A DNA stretch of 64,000 nt from NCBI GenBank assembly GCA_963978895.1, contig OZ022247.1, positions 10,442,456 to 10,506,455 on the forward strand, written 5' to 3'. The notes beneath the pieces were generated by a model. It saw nothing but the letters and a program-made list of their open reading frames with translations, ran no database searches and was not told the DNA's origin. Position 1 is the first letter of the stretch, and each line of letters begins with the position of its first letter. Positions 28,975-42,290 of this stretch are shown here, piece after piece. A program made the position numbers and the translations under genes. Source of the DNA: Erpobdella octoculata. Its lineage: Eukaryota; Annelida; Clitellata; Hirudinida; Erpobdellidae.

Positions 28975-29490
28975 GTTTTTAAAATAACTGCCACTCAAAA
29001 ACTAAAACTGCTGCAAATGTGAAATTTATTATTTAGATTCTACTTGAAAAACAAAATTACACATGCTTCACTAATTTTTTAATCATTTTGCTTCCGGGTC
29101 CTTAAATGTGGGTTAGAAAAAAAATATTTGCTTTAAAAACTCAAAAACTTGAAATGTCAAAGAATTGAAACTCAAAATCTAAATTTTTCTTAAAGAATAA
29201 AAAATACAAAAATACAAGTTTCACCATTTTTTAAAGTTGGTTTCCGGGCTTTGAGGATTTGTGCCCGTTAAAATTGGCTGGGTCCAGTTCAGTACGGTTC
29301 GGGCTTCGACTTTTGAACGGGCCGGTTCGGGCCTGTAATTTTGCGCCCATAAAACGGGCCTGGCATAAAATTTTCTGCCTATGAAATGAGCAGGACGACG
29401 AGGTCTCAAGAAACCGTGCATGGCTTCTTATGATGCATGATTCAAATTCCCTAATTTAAAGCAAGCGAAGCCGCGACGTGTACTGCTATT
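28975..29490 (+). repeat. Dispersed repeat family D, copy 1
   Basis: Units of the type ATTTTGGTTTCC(A/G)GG...AATGTGGGTT are followed by a GGCCCG/CGGGCC-rich patch (29260-29400). It ends AAGCGAAGCCGCGAC...ACTGCTA. It matches 39180-40195. Confidence 0.7.
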
Positions 29491-31259
29491 GTTTACATAA
29501 ATAAATTAAAAAAATAAATCCTGAAATATAAGGGATTTGTGAAAAAAAAACTCGTTTTTTACGTCTTACTTGTTTATAATAAAACGCAATATGTAATTAA
29601 CTCAATTCAACATAGAGACAAGTATTACAAACAAATGAATTAATATTTCAACTTACTATTAATATTATGCAGAAACTTAAAACAAAAAGACCTATATTTG
29701 CTTCTTATGGCGCCAATACTTTTAAAACTTCAGATATGAGTAACGCAGTTATCTGAGGGCCATGTAGAATACGGTAACAAGACAATTTGGTTGATATCAC
29801 ATATTTGAAATCGTTACAGTTTTATTTTGCTGGATTCTGCGCTCTAAATAATCTAAACCCGTGGCGTTGTGTGGGTTTCAGTTACCCGAGGTGGGCAAGC
29901 CAAATTCACCGCCAATCTCACTTAGATGTTGAAATTTTTTCAAAAAAAAACAACTCCTAATTAACTCTTTCTCAAAAGAAATTTAATGACCGGGGGTAGG
30001 TAGTAGGGGGGGTAACATCAACTGTTTCTCCATAAAACGTTGATAACCGGAAACGGGGGAAAAAAATTTCCTCCTAGAAAATTCAATGACTGACGATGAA
30101 AAACCCCAATAAAAGATAGAAAATATTTGGTGACCGGGAGGAAGATGAAACCTTTTTAAAAAACGTCGATATGCAGTGAGACCTGCTTCTCTTTTAAAAA
30201 TTCTGCTGCCCTTTAAAATGTTTTTGCAGCCTCCTTAAAAGTGCCGATCCTTTATGATGTGGACGTTCACAAAATCTCAACATCAGATAATTTTAAAGTT
30301 TTAAATTATTCGTCAATAAAAAATTTGGTCCAAGCTAAAATAAATTATTATTTTTTCAACAAAAAAATCTAGGTTGTTTTTGCTTTGGCTCCAAGTTTTA
30401 TTCCCTTACAACAATGGTCAGCATTATTCATAACATTAACTCAAACATAACAGGACTAATTCTAATTGTCCACGTTTCAATTGTGACATAGGTCAACTGT
30501 CTCACTGGTAGAATGTGGTGGAATCGACCAGTTATACCAAACATTGTATTTTAATTCATAAACCTTCTACATTGCACATCAGTTGAGCTGTTATAAGGAA
30601 TCACTGTCATAGAAAACGTTTTTCTCAATAAGATCTGATCTACAAAACAGAACTTGACATTTATTTAGACTTGTGTTCCGAATTAAATCAAACCAAATTT
30701 AAACTCTTTTTTGCTAATAGCTTTGATTTATAAAGTTGGAAAATTAAAAAAAACTAAATAAATAATAAAAATACTTAATATTTTTATTTAATTCCTTCAA
30801 TTGCATTGAAAATTTTAAATGAATAATTATTAAAGAAACAATAAACAAAAATACTTCCACGACACAAATAAAATTACGACTACATCACGCTCACATATAC
30901 GCGCACACACACACGCAACCGTACACACAAACGCATACGCACATACACACGCACACAGAAGCAAGTAAACTTTCACATTGGTGAACTCCTGCTCACTTCT
31001 ATTTACACAGGCCAGCCAGCGAGCGGTTTATTTTCATAACCAAAATGAATCGGAAGAACATTTTGTTTATTATTTGTTCTGTTCATTTTAGTTATTATTG
31101 AGCCTAATTGTTCTTTTTGTTATTTAGCTGTTTTTCGATTAGGTTTTAAAACGAAAGCATCGTATTTATAACTAAATAAAACATAAATAGAACCAAGAAA
31201 TAAAGAAAAATATACGCAGACAGACACAGATAAAAAAGATATCATTATTATTTAAATAA

Positions 31260-31379
<120 letters not shown>

Positions 31380-32734
31380 CACGTCAACTAATTAATATTA
31401 ACGCTTAATTATGTCTACTCAGAATCGACCAACTCATTTCCTTCTTGTTTGCCACGAGAATTTTATATGTTAAGAACTTTTTTGGGAGAGGTGTTTGAAG
31501 TTTCTCAAAAAGGTCCAAAAACGTTTCTTCACTAAGCCAAATCAATTTAATCAATATATTCTTCAAGATATATTAAATGATTAATTAATTGTGAATGATT
31601 AATTAATTGTAATATCCCATGTTTGTGTTGCCGATAACTTGGTCTACCTAATTCTTAGCCGTATTCTTGCAATATTTGAAATCTGTCACAAACGGCTATG
31701 TAACCACCTCAGTACAGTACATCACCTCAGTACTAAGTTAATTAAAAGTTTCTGAGTTGTACAATCGTGCGGATGGTACGGGTGTGTGGGAAGTTTATGT
31801 GCGTGTAATAGAAATGCTCGCAAACAAATGTGTGCGATGCATACGTACGCGAGCAAATCATATGTACGTGTGATATAAATGCATGTGTGTAATGCGCATG
31901 TGCGTGTGATGCAGAGATTTCAGCGCTGAGCGAGATGCTTCATCGAAAACAGACTGCTTGATGAAAGACAGACTTGAAAATGAAAGCTGGAAAAGTTCAA
32001 CGAGTGTAAGAAGGAGAAGTAGGAGAGGGGGGAACGGAACGAGCAGCCAGCTCTCTTGATTGATAAAAATTACCAAAAGAGAAAAATTTCTTCAAGAATA
32101 TCGATGGAAGAAGAAAAAGCATTGAAAACATCAAGTACCTTTTCCCATTCATTCTTTTTCGCCATAGAAAAAAAAAACTTCTCCAATTTATTATTTCTCA
32201 CTTACGACGACCACAGTTTCTTTGTTCAAATCTTCAGTGTGAAAGTAACCCCGACGTGTACTTCGAGTTAGAGGTTCGTAAGTACATTTTTAAGGAGATT
32301 TTGACGCTCACATCACTATAGTGACAGCTGCACCAACAACCAACCAACAACCAACCAACCAACAACCACCTCAACTTTCAACGCTTCATCGTCAAGTCCG
32401 ACTTCTCAGCATCTTTTCGTACATTTTAAAACCAAACTCAACAAATCACATAAAACGAGAACAGCACCAACTACTGGACAGCGGAAGAAGAAGAGATTAG
32501 AAAAAAGTTGCATAAAACAGACTCAACGAACTTTTAGCGATGAAAATCTTGCAGGCAGCCACGAGGTAATGCAACTTTGAGTTCAACCGGTGCTCAAAAA
32601 CTTTTTATTGGCGGCTTTTTCTATCTTACGACGATTGAAATGTAATTTCTCTGCTTGCTCGTTTTCAAGGGGAAATTTATTTTTGACATCACTGCTGATG
32701 CTTGCTTAATTAATATTAATTATGTTTCATTTTA

Positions 32735-32978
32735 GTTAATACAATGTACAACACATTTCTATAAATTAATACAATGTACAACACATTTCTATAAATTAAT
32801 TAATTAATACAAAGTACAGCACATTTCTATAAATTAATACAATGTAAAGTACATTTCTATAAATTAATACAATAAACAGCACATTTCTATAAATTAATAC
32901 AATGTACAGCACATTTCTATAAATTAATACAATGTACAGCACATTTCTATAAATTAATACAATAAACAGCACATTTCT
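32735..32978. repeat. Minisatellite of about 36 bp, 7 copies
   Basis: The unit is built from ATTAATACAATGTACA, GCACATTTCTATAA. Copies differ by single bases (GTACAA, GTACAG, ATAAACAG), and one unit has an extra ATTA stretch. The array ends exactly where a hAT MITE is inserted. Confidence 0.9.
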
Positions 32979-32982
32979 TTAC

Positions 32983-33724
32983 CAGAGGCGTGGATTGGGA
33001 GGGGCTGAGGGGGGCTACGGCCCCCCTCAAGATTTTTCGACCAAATAGAAAAAATATCTTTTCTAGCTCACCTATGATTGATTATTTAGATTAGTTGATA
33101 AAAGCAGTATTTTATTTATCATACTTTTTTAATTATATCTACCTAGTTATATTCCTGTCAATATTTTTCTTTTAGTACCTTTGGTCCATCCGATCGAACT
33201 CGTATGAACTTTAGCCTCGTGTATCTGTCCTAGCTTGACGAACGATTAGCATATTCTTATTCTACCCGGCTGCTTGAGTTTTCTTACCAAGATTTTTCCA
33301 ATTCATTTTAAATTATTTTTATTAGCTCACACACGATTGAGTATTTAGATTAGTTGATGAAAGCTGTATTTATCATTCTTGGTAAATAATATCCAGTTAG
33401 TTAAATCTCTGCTATTATTTTCCAATGTTTTAGTACTTTCAGTCTATTTGATCTTGATGATTTAGTAGACAATTTTGTAAAAATGAAAGAACGTCGTTTC
33501 GTTACCCTTTGTTACATTCATAATTACGTTTTTTGTCTGCATTCAATATTAAATAAAAGTTTAATTTTTTTAAACCGTTTTAACTAATATGATGTTTTAC
33601 ATGAAAATACAACATACAAAACATACAAGTGTATATTTGGATGGTCATTTTTGTTAGAAGATTCTCTGGGTTAAATTTGAAAAATCTTCGCCCCCCTCAA
33701 CATTTTGCTGAATCCACGCCTCTG
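32983..33724. mobile_element. Non-autonomous hAT element (MITE)
   Basis: Perfect 14-bp inverted ends CAGAGGCGTGGATT and AATCCACGCCTCTG. Flanks TTCTTTAC (32975-32982) and TTCTTTAG (33725-33732) match at 7 of 8 bases, as expected for an 8-bp hAT duplication. Just inside both ends is GGGGCTACGGCCCCCC or a CCCCCCTCAA tract. No transposase. Confidence 0.85.
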
Positions 33725-34095
33725 TTCTTTAGATTGATATAGCAAATTTCTAGTAGTAATATTTACATTTCCAAAAATTTTCTGAAGACCTCCATACTTT
33801 TTCCTGCCTACAAAAGCTGATGACTTGGTGTAGTCGTAGCTACTTTTCAACTTTTCAAAAAAAATCCCAAATCATTCAACAGTCTACAAGGGCTCAGGGA
33901 ACCCACTTCAACGTCACTTCATAGCCAAGGGAGCCACTTCAACGTGTTCGGGCACCCACTTAAAAGTTAGGGGAGAAACCGCCCTCTGTTCCACTAAATG
34001 GCGTCACTGACAGCACATCGCTACCAATTAATTACATTTGTAACGTTGCATGCTATTGTTATTATTTAAGTTTATGTTTATTTTGATATCATTTT

Positions 34096-34099
<4 letters not shown>

Positions 34100-34151
<52 letters not shown>
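34100..34151. repeat. (TA)n microsatellite, short
   Basis: Uninterrupted TA run. Confidence 0.95.
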
Positions 34152-34153
<2 letters not shown>

Positions 34154-34547
34154 TTAATTTCAATCATTTATTTCCGCTCATATATGGTTATCAGAAGATT
34201 TAAATACCTAAATCGTTATCAGAACTCGACCGTTAACAATTTCAAAGCAAAACAAACCGGCGGGGCAAACAGGAATGTTTTCAAAAATCAATTGATTGAG
34301 AGAAGGAGAAAAGGAGAACAAGAAGAAATCATGGGATCAGTCTCCCTCCTAACAAAGAATGTTTGAATACATTTTCAATTCAGCCTATTACATCTCATTT
34401 AAGTAATGTTTGATTGATGAAAATTTAAAAAGATGAAACAACTGGTAAGGCATTTACAAATTTTAAATTTAACATAAGGCCAATAATAAAATTTTAAAAA
34501 AGAAAACGTTATACGTTTTTATTTGCGTTTCAGCAATTTTTTAGATC

Positions 34548-34886
34548 CCTTATATATTAACTTCGTCGCCGGTCTTGCTTGCTTGCTTGATTGTTTGCAA
34601 ACCTTGAAAGTGCAATCAACTAACTTCCCGTGATTCAATCAAGTTGAAATTTGAAATATAGGCTTGTTCCGCGTGACAATGCATTATATTATTCTATTAT
34701 TCTATTGAAGTTTGAAAATTTTCTTGAAAAAACTTTTAATTTACTAAATTAATTATCTATGTTTTGAAGAAAAAAAACAAAATTAATCTTAATTATAAAG
34801 ATAATTACATATTAACATTTTTTAAATGTTACTGAATATTTAAGAGATTTTTGAAAAAAACCTCATTTTTGCGGCTTGCTTGTTAA
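34548..34886 (+). repeat. Dispersed repeat family B, copy
   Basis: Begins TTATATATTAACTTCGTCG with CCGGTCTTGCTTGCTTGC and ends CTCATTTTTGCGGC, TTGCTTGTTA. Orientation is opposite to the 27843 copy. Confidence 0.8.
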
Positions 34887-35145
34887 ATTGTATAGCTTGA
34901 ATCAGATTTATTTCATATTTAGTATATAAGCATCGGTTACCTCAACAATTTAATTTCTAATACAAGCTAATACAAATATTATGACGTAACCACAAGATGG
35001 TCGCTGCTAGGGCTGCTTCCTCCCATGAGTTTGCTGCACCCCAACCTTCCCCGCCCCTCCCCCCCGATGCGCCACTGCTTACATAAATTGTATTATTATA
35101 AACCAATACAATCCTTATTATAATCATCAACATTTGAAATCTCAC

Positions 35146-35254
35146 CGTGATATGGAAAGTATGGTGGTCCGCTGGGAGGGTATGAAGAATGAAGAAATGG
35201 AGTTGATGGGGGGTGGGCCGAAGAAAATCCTCTCGGTAGCAAACTGTTGGACAT
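35146..35254 (-). CDS. six1/2: Probable first coding exon of the Six1/2 gene
   Basis: Minus strand ATG at 35254 opens 36 codons (MSNSLLPRGFSSAHPPSTPF...), Pro/Ser/Tyr-rich. It ends CAC G before a good donor (GTGAGAT). The single leftover base joins in frame to exon 2, which needs exactly one base (G plus CG gives Ala). It is the only phase-compatible ATG exon I noticed upstream, and its composition matches the N-terminal arm in exon 2. The implied intron 1 is about 11.5 kb. Assignment rests on phase, strand and composition, not homology. Confidence 0.6.
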
Positions 35255-36889
35255 GTTCACAACTCCCTCCAACTAATCCAATTTAGTTTTTTTCTATCAT
35301 TGGACGAACACGAATAACAATATCTTAATGTTGTCGTTTGATTGTTTGTTAATGTCGTCAACCAGATGATACATTATCATTTGTATCAATCAATCTCAAT
35401 CACGCAACTTTTGAAAACGTTTGGATTTTTTTTTACAAGTTTCCATTTCTACTACTTTATTTTGCTATCACGAAGACTACTTCCGCTTTAGAATTTACAC
35501 ATTGTTACATTTTTCATAAAACTTTCCTGTTCATTAATAATTCCTTCGTTCACTCAAAACTGTCCAGTTGGACAAATGAGTGAATACTTTTTCCTTGTCT
35601 GCTTGAAAATTTGAAAGTTGAAAAAATTAATTCTGTTGCGATTCAGCATTCTATTGTACGAAATAAAATCTACATTGCAAAATTAAAAGTTGAAAATACA
35701 AATGCACAAACCCGTCAAAAATTTGAGTTTTGATTTCTCCCAAAGTTCTTTTATAGCAACTCGTTCCTCTTAGTTTCACACCTGGCGCACGGCACGACAA
35801 CAGCCATGCACGCCTTGAAGTTGCCAAGCCCGGCGAAGCGGCGTGGGATAAACAAAACGAAGCTTTAAAAGAAAACTTTTCAGCTAATTTATACGTTCCG
35901 ATAATTTATACGATGGTTTCAAATAAATTTTAAATTTATTTCATCAACCTGGAAGAAGCTACTTTTTGTTAACCCGCGCATTTTAACACTTTTTCGACGC
36001 AGACCTGAAGAGCATCTTACGCAATGAACTCCGTTAAAAGGAGAAGAGATTTATCCATAGTTTTCAGGGCCTGTCAATCATTTCGCGTCGACTCCGCCCC
36101 TCCATAGCATCGTAATATTCTCACTGTATAAGTGCACGGTTTTACTCTCAAGACTTAAATTAGAAGGAAGACGAGATGGCTTGCCGTGCTGTTGAAAGTT
36201 ACACAAACACTACGCGTGCACAAAGCAGCTCAGTGGCAACTTCGAGGCTTGACCATTAGCGTCAAACGTTTTGACGAGATGCACAACATCTCTTGTGGAT
36301 AGAACGTACAATATGTGATGAGATGTGCTAGTCATGAATAGGTACATCAATATAGAAGTTATGGAAATATATATGTAAATATTAAAGTTATGAAAATGTA
36401 GAAAATCCTGTTTAATCTTTCAACGTAGGACCCATTTCGAGAATTCATTCTGGGAGATGAATATCTTTGAGCATCGACACTTGAATGTAAATATTTACGC
36501 TAACAAATTATTCTGCATGAAAATCAATCTAAGTTCTTTAAAATTATATCTTTTAATTATAAATTGTCTGCAATTATTGTTTAAATAAAGAATAATCAAA
36601 GATCGTGGATGTGTGTAAACAAATTGAGAAATTTTAATGGGAGAATTGTAGAATAGCTATTTGATATTTCTTATGAAGTCCCGTTATTGAGGCAGCATTG
36701 TTCTTAAAATCTCTTTACTGCTTCTTTACATAAGACTAAGAGTGGATTTCTTTAATCTTCGTGCATTGGTTAAATTGTTGTTTGAAATACTTTTGTTGCT
36801 AGAGTTGTTTGAATTGTTGTAGGGATGTTTTTGAAATTTTATAAATTTACTTTCATATTCGTTGTTCGTCTACAAGTGCGCGTTTTTAA
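35255..36889. other. Region upstream of the proposed Six exon 1
   Basis: Would hold the Six promoter if exon 1 is right. No TATA box is obvious. A GC-richer patch at 35775-35860 (GGCGCACGGCACG, GCCCGGCGAAGCGGCG) and a GC-box-like CCGCCCCTCC near 36096 are the only promoter-like marks. Nothing else seen. Confidence 0.3.
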
Positions 36890-37210
36890 TGTACATAATA
36901 CTGATAATACCATAATATGTACCTTCTTGGCTGTACATAACAATTCCATAATATGTACCTTCTTAGTTGTACATAATTTTTAGCTGTACTTTGTACAAAT
37001 ATGCATTATGTAACATCTTATATGTACTCATTTTTACTCATTACACATGTACTATCTTATATGTACTCATTTTTACTCATTACACATGTACTATCTTAGT
37101 TGTACACATTACACATGTATCATCTTAGTTGTAGGACATGTATCAGCTTAGTTGTACACATGTATCATCTTAGTTGTACACATGTATCAGCTTAGTTGTA
37201 CACATGTTTC
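36890..37210. repeat. Minisatellite, ACATGT/CTTAGTTGTAC units
   Basis: Units vary around ACATGTATCATCTTAGTTGT (about 22 bp). There are longer variants with ATGTACTCATTTTTACTC and, at the left, TAATATGTACCTTCTT. At least ten imperfect copies. Confidence 0.85.
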
Positions 37211-38182
37211 CTCGATACACAAAAATACCGATGTAATTTCAATACAAAAGTAAACAGCCACCTTCTTACTCGAACCAAAACCGTTAATGTGCCCCTTTAA
37301 GAAAATTGACATTTGTAAAACCGGTCGAACTTATACCACAATTACAGCAGAGAAAACTGACAAGCACATACACACACACGTACACAGTCACACACGCACA
37401 CACATCCGTACACGTACACACCATGGAATGGAGGCATCTTGACAGCGAGCCGACAGACGCATTCCACTCGTCATAATATGATTGACAGGGTCACTGAGTG
37501 CTTCGTTTGAAACTTTCCTAACTCGCTCCTTCTTCAGAGTAAAGTCGGAAAACACAAGGTCTGCACAAGCTGATCGTACTGGCTGCGTTCATCTGTTTTT
37601 GAGCTTAAAAGAAAACATTTTTGGTTCCCATCTCGATCGAGTTCTTTATTAACAAAACTTCAAAATCTTTGCAGCTCACTCAGATGGGTTCCAGTTTCAA
37701 ACTTTTGAGAGACGAAAGACGAGGTGAACATTCAAGTGGCATTCGTTTTAGATTATATTTTTATTATCTCCATCAGAAAGATCATGTTCATAACAATGAA
37801 AACCGAGATACAAGACTGACATCCTCTGCACAGTATGAAATATTTCTGCAACGAATACATTCCTTATTAGCATTATTCTGTAATGAAGTCGTGGAATAGC
37901 TATTATGAGTGACAGCGTGGTGGTGTTTGACGCTTTCAATGAAGCAATGAAATTACGGAATGAGTTTCAGCTGTTTCGGTCAATAAGCGATCGATTTTAA
38001 AAAATCACTGTAAATTGATGAAAAACAAGACATCTACCCGCTCCACGAATTTCCGAATGTTTATTTTCTCATATCTCCTTAAACTCTCGAGATTTGCCAA
38101 CTAATGATTAACAAGTTTGAACCTTTTCGAACAAAAGTAGATAAAATTCATAACTGATAGGCTTTAAGTTATTCTTTTTAAA
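37211..38182. other. Intergenic DNA
   Basis: A short ACACAC tract lies at 37360-37420. An open frame of 92 codons at 37621-37899 (plus) has no recognisable domain; not called. Confidence 0.35.
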
Positions 38183-38555
38183 TTATTAATTTCACCACCG
38201 GTCTTGATTGCTTGCTTGTTTGCATGCTTGAATATTTGCAAACTTTGAAAGTTCAAATTGACTAACTTCCTGCCATCCAATCGAGGTGAAAATTGAAATA
38301 TAGGCTCAATTCTCATGACAATGAATTTTGTCAAGGTTTAAAAACTCTCTATACAAAAATTTATTTTTTTAATAAAAATTAATAATTATTTATCATTTAA
38401 AACAAATATAAATCAAATACATTTAAATAAATGTTTACACATATCAATTCAAAAATGTCGTTTTTAAAGAAAAATTTGCAATAAATGAAAAGCCCGCGAA
38501 TCTTGAAATATGAGGAATTTGTGAAAAAAACCTCGTTTTTACGGCTTACTTGTTA
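38183..38555 (+). repeat. Dispersed repeat family B, copy
   Basis: Starts TTAATTTCACCACCGGTCTT and ends AAACCTCGTTTTTACGGC, TTACTTGTTA. It is the fullest copy of the family in the window, about 370 bp. Confidence 0.82.
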
Positions 38556-39179
38556 TCTTTTAACAAGTACTCGAAAATAAATTCCATCTTAAACGAGAGG
38601 TGTACAAATGAAACGCTTTAAGGCGACGCCACTGGCGAATCCAGCCAAAAGTTTAAGGGGGGCCAATGTTAGTGTCGGGGCTATGGTGAGAGTGCAATCC
38701 CCTTTCCAAAAAACATTACTTTTTACTGAGAAGTTACATAACTATTGCTTGGCTATCGCACTGATTTTTTCTTCAAAAATAGTCGAACCTTATTTTCAGA
38801 AAATTTTTCTAAAAAGATTAAACATTTTTTTTAAATGGTTGATAGCCTGTTTGTGAGTGTGGGTATTCATTTATTTATAGATTTGGAATAGCATCTTTAT
38901 GACAAATTAAATCACCATAAAGACCTCTTGAGGCTTGGAGCCCCGAGTTCGAGTTGTGGTAACCACGTCACTGACAAAGGTTCGAGGTGAAATACGCAAT
39001 GTTGATAAAACCGTAAAATTATCATTTTCCTGGGCGGAAGAGGGCAAAGCCATCATGCAAATCAACTTTTCAAAAAATATTTGAACATCATGGGTGACCA
39101 AATTTTTGGGTAAACCCATCGACTTTTTTCTGAAGGTTTTGCATGCTTGAATGTTTTCCAGGGGTAGAGAACAGGGTTA
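38556..39179. other. Intergenic, MITE fragment
   Basis: CACTGGCGAATCCAGCC near 38628 resembles a hAT MITE end. Its partner was not found. No gene. Confidence 0.4.
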
Positions 39180-40195
39180 TTTTATTTTTTTTAGAATAAC
39201 TGCTACTCAAAAACTGTAAATGCTACAGATGTACAAATTAGTATTTAGTATCTACTCAAACAAATAAAAATATACGTGTTTTACCAATTTTTGATAATTT
39301 GGTTTCCAGGACTTCAAATGTGGGCTGGAAAGGAATATTTGCTTAAAAACCAAAAATGTGAAAGTTTTGCAATTTAGTACAAAATAACAAAATACGTGTT
39401 TTAATCATTTTTGAAAATTTGGTTTCCAGGACTTCAAATTTGGGGTGGAAAATAGGGTAATATTTTTCTGAAAATACTACAGATATAAGAATTATTGTTC
39501 AGATAGAAAATAAAGTGATACATGTTTTACTATTTTTTTATATTTTGGCTTCCAGGACTACAAAATGTAAGGTAGAAAAAAGATTATTTGCTTGATAACT
39601 CAATAACTGGAAATGTGAAAGCATTAACATTTAGCATTTAGGTTTTTATTTAAAAAAAACAATCAGATACGTGTTTCATTATTTTTCAAAAAATTAGTTA
39701 CCGAGCTTTGAGGTTTTGTGCAGTTAAAACTAGCTGAGTCCAGTTCAGCACAGACCGGAACAGGCTTCGACTTTTGTGCTTATGAAACGGGCGGTGTCGA
39801 GCCTAAATATCAAGCCAGGCCTGGAATTTTGTGCCTATAAAATAAGCCGGATCGATCTAAAAAAATCTATGTAGGGCACTATTGATTAGAGTACTGTACG
39901 GGCCGGACCAGGCCGTGATTTAAGGACTTTCAGAGGGGCCGGGCCAAACATAAAGTCAAGGTAGGACAGTCCGAGATTTTCGCCAAGTATATAGCAATTT
40001 TAGGCCTGTAAAAAAACCGGGTCTAAATTAGACGGGTCGGGCCGGGCCTGGAGTTTTGGCTTATGAAACGGGCCGGGTCAAGTTGTCGATGGCCCAAGCC
40101 GGGCCGTAAAAATCGTCCCGTTCAGTACTCTACTACAGACGCACAATTCAAATTCTCTAATTTCAAGCGAGCGAAGCCGCGACTGGCACTGCTAG
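39180..40195 (+). repeat. Dispersed repeat family D, copy 2
   Basis: About four tandem units of roughly 130 bp contain AATTTGGTTTCCAGGACTTC and ATACGTGTTTTA. A region full of GGGCCGGGCC-type palindromes follows (39750-40115). It ends GCGAGCGAAGCCGCGAC...CTGCTAGT. The CTAGT end suggests a Helitron-type element, but the start was not defined. Confidence 0.7.
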
Positions 40196-40505
40196 TGAGG
40201 AATATATATGTTTACATTTACAAATGCAAAAATGTCGTTTTAAATGAAAAAGGTGCGTTAAATTAAAAGCTCGGAAATCCAAAAATATAAGGGATTTGTA
40301 AGTAATTTTTTGATCATAGATTTTCTTCAAGTTTTGTATACACGTTGTTGTTCGATGACAATGAAATAATCCAAATTTGTTTTTTACAAATAAAGTTTTT
40401 TCAACAAAAACATATAAAAACTGATTTTTAAATTTTAGTTTTAATAACATAAAAGCATTTGGTTTAAAAACTTTGTTGTTATATTGTTTATTTGTTTATA
40501 ATAAA

Positions 40506-42290
40506 CTAGCAGGGCCCGTCGCGGCTTTGCTCGCTTAAAATTAGAAAATTTGAACCGTGCATCCATATCAGAGTACTAATCAGGCCGATTTTTTACGGCC
40601 CAGCCCGTCGACAACTAGGCCTGGTCCGGCTCACCTGAGGGGACGTCCATTAATTATGTCAACAATTTTTAGGCAAATTGTTACACCCCCTCCCTCTTGT
40701 CAACAACTGTCAAACTTTCAGTCACCCCCCTAACAACATTATGTCAAACAAATTTTACCGCCCCCCAAAAAAACAACAAAATAACTAACAATATCTTATA
40801 CAGCTGGCTTTTATGCTAAAAATAGAATTGTACGTATGTAAATATTAGAAGTTCTACAAATAAGTTTTTAATACAGTTTTTAGTCTTGCGTAACTGATTT
40901 CAAATTGACTATCAACACCTGAACTTCATGAACAAATTGAGAATTTATATTCTAGCTTCTAACATCTTCCCATGGAGAATTCAAATGTTTTTCAATTGTT
41001 ATAATGGGCATAGTGGTTGATTGATCAATTTCTTGTGGAATCGATACACACGACAAGCCAACATCATCTTCATCTAACCATTCTGAGCTTAACATCTCTC
41101 CATCTCCATGCGCAATAATTTTCATCAGTTCTCTGTCTTTTGGCAGCCACTCGCTTTGGTCGAATTCTTTGCGGTTGAGGAGCATGCGGTAATTGTCTAG
41201 CCCCAAGATCGCATTCGCATTGCCGGTACTGTTCAACATGCTTCTTCAACATGACTTGTGACGCAAGATAGCGGTAACAAATTTAGCAGGTCCGTTCAAA
41301 CAACGACAACTGAATAGAAGGACAGTACATATCATATGGAAGAGTTTTGAATGCCTTTGCCGATCGAGATAGCATGTTGTCAAACTTCAAAGACTGAATA
41401 CAATAGTTTAAACTTGTGGGATCTTGCGGGTTTACCTTACAATTTTAGGTCAATCAGTTTTATTTATTTAATTTACAGTTAAGTTTTAATTAGAAACCAA
41501 AATACTGCACAGTTTACGATTATCGTAAACTGTGTCGTGTTTTGAATGTTTTTGGGGGCAGGTAGATTCTAATTGACTGATTGGCATACAATGCATTTAT
41601 TACTTTCTTATTTTTTGATTTATTAACTCTTGTAAAAAATACATTATTGTTGACGTCAATTTATCTTGAACTCCCCCCTCCCCCATGTCAACAATTGTCA
41701 AACTTCTTCAAACCCCCTCCCTCCCCTATTTCGTTGACATAATAAATGGATGTTCCCTGACATGGGCCCGGCCCGTTTTTACAGGCCTAAAATTTCTATA
41801 TACTTGGCAAAATATCTCAGCGTGACCCACATTGACTTCAGGTTTGGTCCGGCCCGTCTGAACATCTTAAAATCACAACCTGGCCCGTGCAGTACTTCAA
41901 TCAATAGAGCCCTATACGGGTTTTTATTAACCCAGTCCGGCTTCTTTTATAGACAGAAAATTCCTGGGCTTGGCTTGTAATTTAAGCCCGAACCGGTCCG
42001 TTTCCTAAGCACAAAATTCGAGTCCTGGCCCGGTATGTGATGAACTGGACTCGTCAATTTTAACGGGCACAAAACCTCAAAGCTTGGAAGCTAATTTTTT
42101 GAAAAATATTGAAACACGTATCTTATTAATTAAAAAATCCTAAATACTGAATTTTAAGGTTTTTATATTTTTAGTTATTGAGTACTCAAACAAATAATTC
42201 TTTTCTTCACCCCACATTTTAAGTCCTGAAAACCAAATTTTCAAAAATTAGTAAAACACGTATTTTGTAAGAATAACATATATTCTGGTT
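40506..42290 (-). repeat. Dispersed repeat family D, copy 3, interrupted
   Basis: Inverted relative to copy 2 and tail-to-tail with it, 310 bp apart. It begins (plus strand) ACTAGCAGGGCCCGTCGCGG. It continues through the GGCCCG patch (41760-42060) to units with AAAACCAAATTTTCAAAAAT near 42235. The Harbinger-like element at 40639-41757 splits it. Confidence 0.7.
40639..41757 (-). mobile_element. Harbinger-like DNA transposon, copy 1
   Basis: Inverted ends GGGGACGTCCATTAATTATG and, reading inward from the right, GGGAACATCCATTTATTATG. Flanked by TGA on both sides (40636-40638, 41758-41760). A 3-bp T-N-A duplication and a GGG start suggest PIF/Harbinger. On the minus strand it encodes a C2H2-like fragment and an acidic segment (SEWLDEDDVGLS...NSPWEDV), split by frameshifts. 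The same protein is in the copy at 59676. No DDE transposase is visible. Confidence 0.75.
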
